From positions 1 through 32,842 of the forward strand of contig CANQBZ010000025.1 of NCBI GenBank assembly GCA_947589295.1: a stretch of 32,842 nt of DNA. Direction: 5' to 3'. The position numbers and the translations under genes are program-made. Below are positions 8,016-13,279 of the stretch, piece by piece; the first letter of the stretch is position 1; each line of letters opens with the position of its first letter. The notes below the pieces were generated by a model that was given only the letters and a program-made list of their open reading frames with translations, searched no databases and was not told the origin of the DNA. The DNA is from an uncultured Akkermansia sp. (GTDB taxonomy: Bacteria; Verrucomicrobiota; Verrucomicrobiia; Verrucomicrobiales; Akkermansiaceae).

Positions 8016-8981
8016 TCACGCCTTGTCCTTACTCACCCCCTTGCCTCTCTCATAGCACCCGCCAAGATCACACTGTGCACCCGCGTGCCCCTGAATCGCT
8101 GCTTTGCGGTACCACTTCACCGCCTCTGTCATATCCATGCTCACCCCATTGCCATTCCGATAGCAAATGCCAAGGCTATTCTGCGCATCCGCATCCCCCT
8201 GCTCCGCCGCCAAGCGGTACCACTTCACCGCCTCTGTCATATCCTTGCTCGCCCCATTGCCGTTCTCATAGCAAATGCCAAGGTTATACTGCGCAACCAC
8301 ATTCCCCTGTTCCGCAGCCAGACGATACCACTTCACCGCCTCCGCCATATCCTTGCGCACTTCCTCGCCGTGCTCATAGCACCAGCCCAAATAACACTGC
8401 GCCTGAGCATCCCCTTGCTCCGCTGCCAAGCGGTACCACTTCACCGCTTCCGTCATGTCCCGGCTCACGCCTTCGCCGTGCTCATAGCACAAAGCAAGAT
8501 TATACTGCGCACTCGCATAGCCTTGTTCCGCCGCTAAGCAATACCATTTCACCGCCTCCGCGTAGTCCTGGCTCACTCCATTGCCGGTTTCATAGCACCA
8601 GCCAAGATACCACTGCGCACTCGCATGGCCTTGCTCCGCTGCTTTGCAATACCACTTCACCGCCTCCGTCATGTCCCGGCTCACGCCTTCGCCGTTCGCA
8701 TAGCACGAGCCAAGACCGCACTGCGCCTTCGCATCCCCCTGATCCGCTGCCAAGCGCCACCACTTCACCGCCTCCGCGTAGTCCTTGTTCACCCCCTTGC
8801 CGTCATAATAGCATTTGCCGACCTCATACTGAGCCCATGCCTGACCGGCTTCCGCTTCCTTGTAGGGTGCGGGAGTACCTTCCTCTGCCCATGCCATAAC
8901 AGACAGGGTACATATCGCCACCATGGCTCCCCGACGAATTACTTTCCGAATTTCTCTTTCGATGGTGTGATTTTCTTTCAT
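8016..8981 (-). CDS. exported Sel1-like repeat protein
   Basis: The 321-residue protein starts with a basic N-terminus and a hydrophobic stretch ending AWA-E, which fits a signal peptide, so it is probably periplasmic. After that come seven complete 36-residue Sel1-type repeats (consensus GDAxAQYxLGxCYxxGxGVSxDMTEAVKWY, shortened here) and an eighth that stops after GVSKDKA. Every repeat keeps a Cys before Tyr in helix A, and several have a second Cys. Sel1 repeats are helical protein-binding scaffolds; the partner cannot be told from sequence. The abrupt stop inside a repeat suggests repeat loss by recombination. It has its own promoter and no operon partner. Confidence 0.85.
   Translation of the reverse strand: MKENHTIEREIRKVIRRGAMVAICTLSVMAWAEEGTPAPYKEAEAGQAWAQYEVGKCYYDGKGVNKDYAEAVKWWRLAADQGDAKAQCGLGSCYANGEGVSRDMTEAVKWYCKAAEQGHASAQWYLGWCYETGNGVSQDYAEAVKWYCLAAEQGYASAQYNLALCYEHGEGVSRDMTEAVKWYRLAAEQGDAQAQCYLGWCYEHGEEVRKDMAEAVKWYRLAAEQGNVVAQYNLGICYENGNGASKDMTEAVKWYRLAAEQGDADAQNSLGICYRNGNGVSMDMTEAVKWYRKAAIQGHAGAQCDLGGCYERGKGVSKDKA
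8030..8860. repeat. 108-bp tandem DNA repeats encoding Sel1 units
   Basis: Segments such as TACCACTTCACCGCCTC recur about every 108 bases through the gene on the plus strand. The DNA-level similarity is high enough to permit copy-number change by slippage or recombination. Confidence 0.75.
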
Positions 8982-9035
8982 GGTAAAAATAGAGGTTTGA
9001 AGCCTCGGTCCTGCCTCCCCTACCAGATGGAGGCG

Positions 9036-9064
9036 AGCATATCTTTTTTCAAAACAAATGTCCA
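9036..9064 (-). promoter_or_regulatory. promoter of the Sel1-repeat gene
   Basis: Minus strand TGGACA (9059-9064), 17-base spacer, TATGCT (9036-9041). The 5' UTR then contains a GCCTCC/GGAGGC hairpin (9013-9034) before the start at 8981. Confidence 0.55.
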
Positions 9065-9091
9065 GTCTAAAAGACTAAGGTGGAAATTCCT

Positions 9092-9180
9092 CGCGTTACC
9101 TCATCATTCAGGACGCCGAAAAGAAGGAATGGTACAATGAGTTAGGCTCGGTTACCTCAAAAATACAGGACGCTGAAAAA
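9092..9180. repeat. two orphan IS-end-like motifs
   Basis: Bases 9092-9122 and 9149-9180 share GTTACCTCA...CAGGACGC-GAAAA and resemble the termini of the IS at 1-302 and 11370-11809 (GCATTGCCTCAAAAATAAAG and similar). No transposase remains nearby. They may be the degraded end of a related but different element, lying just after the CNNM/CorC gene. Confidence 0.35.
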
Positions 9181-9233
9181 TACAAAAAAACACGTGGCGA
9201 TCTCGGTCGGAGAGACTCGTCGCACGGACTCCT

Positions 9234-10658
9234 TTACCCCGCTGCCGGTGCGGACTCAGTCTGCTCCGGCGCGTGCTGAATGCGCGCCTGGGTCACGCGA
9301 CGACCGTCCGTAGCTGTTACCGTAACAAGGTAGTCGCGAATGCGGATCTGCTCATTCACCTCCGGCAGGTGGTCGAGACGATCCGTAATATACCCGCCGA
9401 GCGTAGAAATGCCGGCATCGTTTTCCAGTTCGCCAAGGCCCGGCAACTCCTCCTCCAAATCAAAGAGGGCAAGAGAACCGCTGGCCATGTACTGACCATC
9501 CTCTAGAGCGTAAAAGTCTCGACTTTCTTCAGCCTCAAACTCATCCTGAATGTCATCGCCGACAATCTCTTCCAGCACATCGTCCAAATACACCAGTCCC
9601 AACGCCACGCCGTGCTCATCCACCACAAGCGCACTGTGCGTCCGCTCTTTGGAAAAGAAATTGAGCAGCGTGTCCAGCTTCATCGTTTCGGGCACTACCT
9701 TCAACGGTCGGCATACACTCAAAATGTCCGTGCTGCCAGAACGCACCAGTTTGAGCATGTCCTTCACGTGCACCCAGCCCCTCACATCGTCCAAATGCCC
9801 GTCCACAAGGGCAAATCGGCTATGGGGACTGGCGCTTACCAAATCCACGTTCTTTTCAAAGGGTTCGTTGATATCCAGCATCTCCACATCATTGCGCGGC
9901 ACAAGAATCTCGCGCACGGAGCGATCGTTGAGCTCAAGCGCGTTCATGGATATCTCGGCCTCAGTTTGAGTTACCTCCTTGCTCCGACCACTTTCCTCCA
10001 CGATATGCGCAATTTCTTCGGCGCTGTGCGAATAATTGGGAGCATAGTGTGGGTCCACTCCGAAGAGGAGGTGGGCGATGCCGTTGGCCGTGTTGTTGAA
10101 GAGCTTGACGATCCAAGACGTAGAACGGGCGAAGCGCACCATGCCATTGGCCGTGCCCAAAGCAACTTGCAGCGGATGACGGATGGCCAGGCTCTTAGGC
10201 ACAAGTTCGCCAAGCACCACGTGCGCAAACGTAAACAGGCTGTAGGAAACGACGTAGGAAATAATGCTCACCGCTACCGGTTGGAGGTGCAGGTAATAGC
10301 TGAGCGGTGGAGCGATAAGCTGCTCAATGAACGGCTCTCCCAAATTGCCTAGGGCAAGGGAGGCAATCGTAATACCCACCTGATTGGCCGAAAGGTAGGA
10401 ATCCAGGTGGTGCACGATGTGCAAGGCATTCTTTCGACTCTTCGCCTCCCCAGGTTTATCCCCGGCATCAGCTGTCAGCTGAGTCTCGCGCACCCGAGCG
10501 CTTGCAAACTCGTTGGCCACGAAAAAGGCATTCAAAAACAGAAAAAAGGCAACTCCAACAAGAAATAAGACGATTGTGCCAGCATCGGGGTACACCCACT
10601 CCACCTGAGCAGATTGCTCGGGAGTCATAAAAAGCCAGTTGCTGATTTGCTCGATCAT
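9234..10658 (-). CDS. CNNM/CorC-family (DUF21-CBS-CorC_HlyC) membrane protein
   Basis: Predicted integral membrane ion transporter or regulator of the HlyC/CorC family, often linked to Mg2+/Co2+ homeostasis. Residues about 25-200 form the DUF21 membrane domain with the segments FLFLNAFFVANEF and ASLALGNLGEP. Paired CBS domains follow (EILVPRNDVEMLDI ... ALVVDEHGVALGLVYLDDVLEEIVGD), and the C-terminus is a CorC_HlyC domain (DLEEELP ... TLGGYITDRLDHLP). It starts 3 bases after the fmdB stop, so it is cotranscribed with rpsN and fmdB. The transported ion cannot be read from sequence. Confidence 0.88.
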   Translation of the reverse strand: MIEQISNWLFMTPEQSAQVEWVYPDAGTIVLFLVGVAFFLFLNAFFVANEFASARVRETQLTADAGDKPGEAKSRKNALHIVHHLDSYLSANQVGITIASLALGNLGEPFIEQLIAPPLSYYLHLQPVAVSIISYVVSYSLFTFAHVVLGELVPKSLAIRHPLQVALGTANGMVRFARSTSWIVKLFNNTANGIAHLLFGVDPHYAPNYSHSAEEIAHIVEESGRSKEVTQTEAEISMNALELNDRSVREILVPRNDVEMLDINEPFEKNVDLVSASPHSRFALVDGHLDDVRGWVHVKDMLKLVRSGSTDILSVCRPLKVVPETMKLDTLLNFFSKERTHSALVVDEHGVALGLVYLDDVLEEIVGDDIQDEFEAEESRDFYALEDGQYMASGSLALFDLEEELPGLGELENDAGISTLGGYITDRLDHLPEVNEQIRIRDYLVTVTATDGRRVTQARIQHAPEQTESAPAAG

Positions 10659-10661
10659 GGG

Positions 10662-10922
10662 CTATAGTTTTTCGTATTCCCCGCCATCTCTTTTTTCCAG
10701 CACCGTGAACCCCGCTTTTTTCGCATCGCTCACTGATAAAGGCGCCGTAACGCGCGGCACACTCACCGGGCCAATTTTTTTCCGAACCGGATTCTTACAG
10801 TACAAGCAGCGCGTTAGCGGTTCTCGCCCCAACTCCCGCCGCACTTCATACCCCCTCCTGCACATCGGACACGACCTCCCCGCATCCTCCGGGTGCTCTG
10901 CTATGTATTCGTATATCGGCAT
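10662..10922 (-). CDS. FmdB-type zinc ribbon protein
   Basis: Small 86-residue protein starting MPIYEYIAEHPEDAG, a typical FmdB/CxxC_CxxC_SSSS start. The zinc ribbon is formed by C18-PM-C21 and C39-LY-C42. I placed the start at 10922 because the longer open frame to 11111 runs through rpsN on the same strand and has no family-like sequence. FmdB-family proteins are regulators or unknown. It lies between rpsN and the CNNM/CorC gene in what looks like one operon. Confidence 0.82.
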   Translation of the reverse strand: MPIYEYIAEHPEDAGRSCPMCRRGYEVRRELGREPLTRCLYCKNPVRKKIGPVSVPRVTAPLSVSDAKKAGFTVLEKRDGGEYEKL

Positions 10923-10993
10923 AAGTAGGCGCGAGCCACTCCCCCCAGAATAGCCCGCGCTCGCTTTGTGTTCTTGCTCCTCCTGCTCAAGCT

Positions 10994-11263
10994 TTACCAG
11001 CTCGACTTCGTAACCCCGGGAATCATTCCCTGATTCGCTAACTCGCGAAACGCGATACGCGACAGGTTGAAGCGGCGCAGGTAGCCACGGCGACGCCCGG
11101 TGAGCCCGCAACAGTTCACCACACGTGTCGGCGAGGCATTGCGCGGGAGCATGGTCAAACCCACATAGTCCCCCTCGGCTTTCAGCTTGGCACGCAATTC
11201 CGCGTAGCGAGCCACAGTGGCTTGGTTCTTCTTATTTCTTTCGATCCAACTTTTTTTAGACAT
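10994..11263 (-). CDS. rpsN: 30S ribosomal protein uS14, zinc-independent form
   Basis: 89 residues starting [14 protein letters not shown] and ending IPGVTKSSW, with the conserved [21 protein letters not shown] segment. It lacks the paired CxxC motifs of zinc-binding uS14 and has only an adjacent Cys pair, so it is the C- type. The start at 11263 is preferred over the upstream in-frame ATG at 11287 because the family begins at MSKKS. A sigma-70-like promoter lies 15 bases upstream of the ATG. No Shine-Dalgarno sequence is evident. Confidence 0.93.
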   Translation of the reverse strand: MSKKSWIERNKKNQATVARYAELRAKLKAEGDYVGLTMLPRNASPTRVVNCCGLTGRRRGYLRRFNLSRIAFRELANQGMIPGVTKSSW

Positions 11264-11278
11264 AATCGTGTGCGGCGT

Positions 11279-11307
11279 GTTGTACAATAATCGGAGAAGC
11301 TTGTCAA
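11279..11307 (-). promoter_or_regulatory. rpsN promoter
   Basis: Minus strand TTGACA (11302-11307), 17-base spacer, TACAAC (11279-11284). It leaves a leader of roughly 8-10 bases before the rpsN ATG. Confidence 0.55.
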
Positions 11308-11369
11308 GCTTGATTTTAGTTTTTTATGGAGGGGAGAGAAAAAAACGCGTCATTTTCGCCTTCTTCCCC

Positions 11370-11809
11370 CGCAATGCCTCAAAAATAAAAGTCACCGAAG
11401 TCCGATGCCTCAAAATAAACCGTCACCCAACCGTATAGCATTTTAGTCGGCTTTTGCAAGATCTTGATCAGTAACTAAGTCAAAAATCAGGTTCCCTTTC
11501 TGCCCTTTCACTTGCCTCATGTATTTATAGGGTTTCCTCAATCCCTCCTCTACTTTGCGACTATGTTCTATAGGATTGAGTCGAGCGTGGCGCTCCACGA
11601 GCTTTTAATCTTTTGATTCCGCGTTGATGGTGACTAGCAGACGCTGGTACGGCCTCTGGAGCTTGTCATACACTATTCTTGCTTGTTTGCTCATCTTAAG
11701 TGACATGTGGTTGATATTAACCTTTTATTTTCGAGCCATCAAGCTTTCAGAAAATCCTCTTCCTCTGTTTTTAGCATCCCTTCGGTGACTTTATTTTTGA
11801 GGCAATGCG
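11370..11809 (-). mobile_element. 440-bp internally deleted IS copy (MITE-like)
   Basis: The left terminus 11370-11400 and the right terminus 11780-11809 are inverted copies of each other, differing by one substitution and one extra A. They match the end at 273-302. A second subterminal motif lies 31 bases inside the left end (11406-11426), and a degraded one near 11721-11740. Only the transposase tail is left inside. No target duplication could be defined with certainty; both flanks have a run of C. Confidence 0.7.
11443..11700 (-). pseudogene. transposase/integrase-core C-terminal remnant
   Basis: Read on the minus strand it gives VYDKLQRPYQRLL ... LNPIEHSRKVEEGL ... and ends KAD-stop at 11443, parallel to the tail at 1-230. 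An in-frame stop at 11605-11607 and a missing codon next to it interrupt the frame. The rest of the gene is deleted up to the right terminus. It cannot encode a transposase but could be moved in trans by one from an intact copy. Confidence 0.65.
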
Positions 11810-11845
11810 CCCCGCAGTTTTGTTTCCTGTTGACAAAGAAGATGG

Positions 11846-11873
11846 TTGCCTTAACGCAAGTTTTCAGTAGAAT
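11846..11873 (+). promoter_or_regulatory. promoter of the SurA-like gene, probably leaderless
   Basis: TTGCCT (11846-11851), 16-base spacer, TAGAAT (11868-11873). The first ATG is 8 bases after the -10 box. The GAGAGGG just before the ATG could be read as a ribosome binding site, but this promoter would leave most of it out of the transcript. Confidence 0.45.
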
Positions 11874-11881
11874 GAGAGGGT

Positions 11882-12916
11882 ATGATGTTGTACGCAGGCA
11901 AATCCCTGATTGCGGTGCTAACGCTCCTGTGCGCGGTGGGTACAGCTTATACAGCTTATTGTGCGAATCCGGAGCACCGCGCAGCACCGCCGGGTAAACG
12001 CATTGTCAATCGTATCGCAGCCACTGTTAATGGTCGTCCTGTCACTTCGGCAGAGGTTCGTGCACGCCTGGATCCCTACCTTCGTGAGCTGCTTATGCTC
12101 TACCCGGATCGCGGACCGCGTTTTATTGCCGAGCTGGTGAAAGCCAAAGGAGCAGTGCTCAAAGAATTGATTGACCGTGAGCTTGTGCTCAGCGAATTTG
12201 AAACTCGCGGGGCCATGATTCCTGAGACCGTCATAGACGAAGAGCTCAACCGCCGCATTCTCTACCAGTTTAACGGAAAACGCGATCTGCTGCTCCAGAC
12301 CTTGCGTGCAAGCGGGATGTCGCTGGGCAATTTTCGAGAGTCACTGCGCAAGGAAACGACTGTGGCAGCTATGCGCAGCTCGCGTTACGATCGTGCGATA
12401 CCCCCAACGCCAGATGAGATACGTGCAGAATACAATGCCACTAAATCCGACTACCGCGATATCACGAGGGATACCATCACCTACGACAAGATATTCATCC
12501 CTGCCGTCGGCTCGGATCCAAACAGTACCCCGGAACAGCAGCTTGCCCTCGCCCAAGAAATTTGCCGCCGTATTAAATCTGGCGAACTCTCATTTGAGGA
12601 CGCAGCCCGTACCTACTCCGCCGATATGCATGCGCAGGACGGCGGCGCCTGGCCGCCCGTTGCCCGAGCTGATCTCGCCGTCGCGTTTGCCAATATCGCT
12701 TTCAGCCTTCCTATCGGGCAACTCACTGGTCCCCTGCTTGACCCCGCTGGTTTCACGATTGTGCGCGTAAAGAGCAAAAAACTCGCGCCGCCTCCACCAT
12801 TCTCGAAAGTAAAAGAGGCCGTAGACGACGCGGTGCGCCGCAAGCAGAGCGAAAAGCGTTACCGCGAATGGATTGACCGACTCCGCGATAAAGCTGTCAT
12901 CCGTACGTTTATTTAA
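11882..12916 (+). CDS. SurA-like periplasmic peptidyl-prolyl isomerase/chaperone
   Basis: The 344-residue protein has a hydrophobic N-terminal signal (SLIAVLTLLCAVGTAYTAYCA). A SurA N-terminal chaperone region follows (IAATVNGRPVTSAEVRARL ... LKELIDRELVLSEFETRG), then one parvulin PpiC domain at about 195-290 (ITYDKIFIP ... DGGAWPPV ... FSLPIGQLTGPLL). It probably helps outer-membrane proteins fold in the periplasm. Two ATGs are adjacent at 11882 and 11885. It starts 72 bases after the deleted IS, so its promoter lies beside the IS terminus. It is not obviously cotranscribed with feoA, which has its own promoter. Confidence 0.82.
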   Translation: MMLYAGKSLIAVLTLLCAVGTAYTAYCANPEHRAAPPGKRIVNRIAATVNGRPVTSAEVRARLDPYLRELLMLYPDRGPRFIAELVKAKGAVLKELIDRELVLSEFETRGAMIPETVIDEELNRRILYQFNGKRDLLLQTLRASGMSLGNFRESLRKETTVAAMRSSRYDRAIPPTPDEIRAEYNATKSDYRDITRDTITYDKIFIPAVGSDPNSTPEQQLALAQEICRRIKSGELSFEDAARTYSADMHAQDGGAWPPVARADLAVAFANIAFSLPIGQLTGPLLDPAGFTIVRVKSKKLAPPPPFSKVKEAVDDAVRRKQSEKRYREWIDRLRDKAVIRTFI

Positions 12917-12945
12917 TTTTTCGTTTCTTTTTTTCAGAAAATGTC

Positions 12946-12965
12946 TTGACATACTAGTTAGTCAA
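12946..12965. promoter_or_regulatory. palindromic operator over the feo -35 box
   Basis: TTGACATACTAGTTAGTCAA is a 20-base palindrome with 16 self-matching positions (TTGAC...ACTAGT...GTCAA). It covers the -35 element, so a bound repressor would block transcription. DtxR/MntR-type iron regulators bind palindromes of this size at feo promoters. Which family acts here is inference. Confidence 0.5.
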
Positions 12966-12974
12966 AGCTAATAT
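12946..12974 (+). promoter_or_regulatory. feoA promoter
   Basis: TTGACA (12946-12951), 17-base spacer, TAATAT (12969-12974). This is a consensus-grade sigma-70 promoter and the best one in the window. Confidence 0.75.
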
Positions 12975-13001
12975 CTTTTCGAGAAATTAGATTTCACTAA
13001 C

Positions 13002-13238
13002 ATGAATACAAAAGAAAACATGACACTGCGGGAAGTCAGCACCGGGGAGAGCAGGAGCGTGCTCAAAGTGGGAGGGGAAGGAGCGCTACGTCAGAGAATT
13101 CTCGATATGGGACTGACAAAGGGCGCCAAAGTGACAGTGCGGAAGGTAGCGCCGTTGGGGGATCCCATTGAGGTGACTGTACGCGGGTATGAACTCTCAT
13201 TGCGTAAAGCTGAAGCGGCTTGTATCTACATGAAGTGA
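13002..13238 (+). CDS. feoA: FeoA-family SH3-like protein
   Basis: 78 residues with the FeoA core: an SH3-like barrel with LRQRILDMGLTKGAKVTVRKVAPLGDPIEV and a conserved C-terminal RGYELSLRKAEA segment. FeoA acts in the cytoplasm with FeoB in ferrous iron uptake. An alternative start is MTLREV at 13020. feoB follows 41 bases downstream on the same strand. Confidence 0.92.
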   Translation: MNTKENMTLREVSTGESRSVLKVGGEGALRQRILDMGLTKGAKVTVRKVAPLGDPIEVTVRGYELSLRKAEAACIYMK

Positions 13239-13279
13239 GGCTGGAGTAATTTTTTATTTTATAGTTAGTCCTGTTTAAC

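Noticed and set aside
7892..8899. 335-codon open frame opposite the Sel1-repeat gene
   Set aside because: Its repeats (SPPLSYPCSPHC-like) are the mirror of the 108-bp Sel1 DNA repeats; the Sel1 frame gives a real protein family with signal peptide and promoter.
10923..11111. upstream extension of the fmdB frame
   Set aside because: It overlaps rpsN on the same strand and lacks FmdB-like sequence; MPIYEY at 10922 is the family start.
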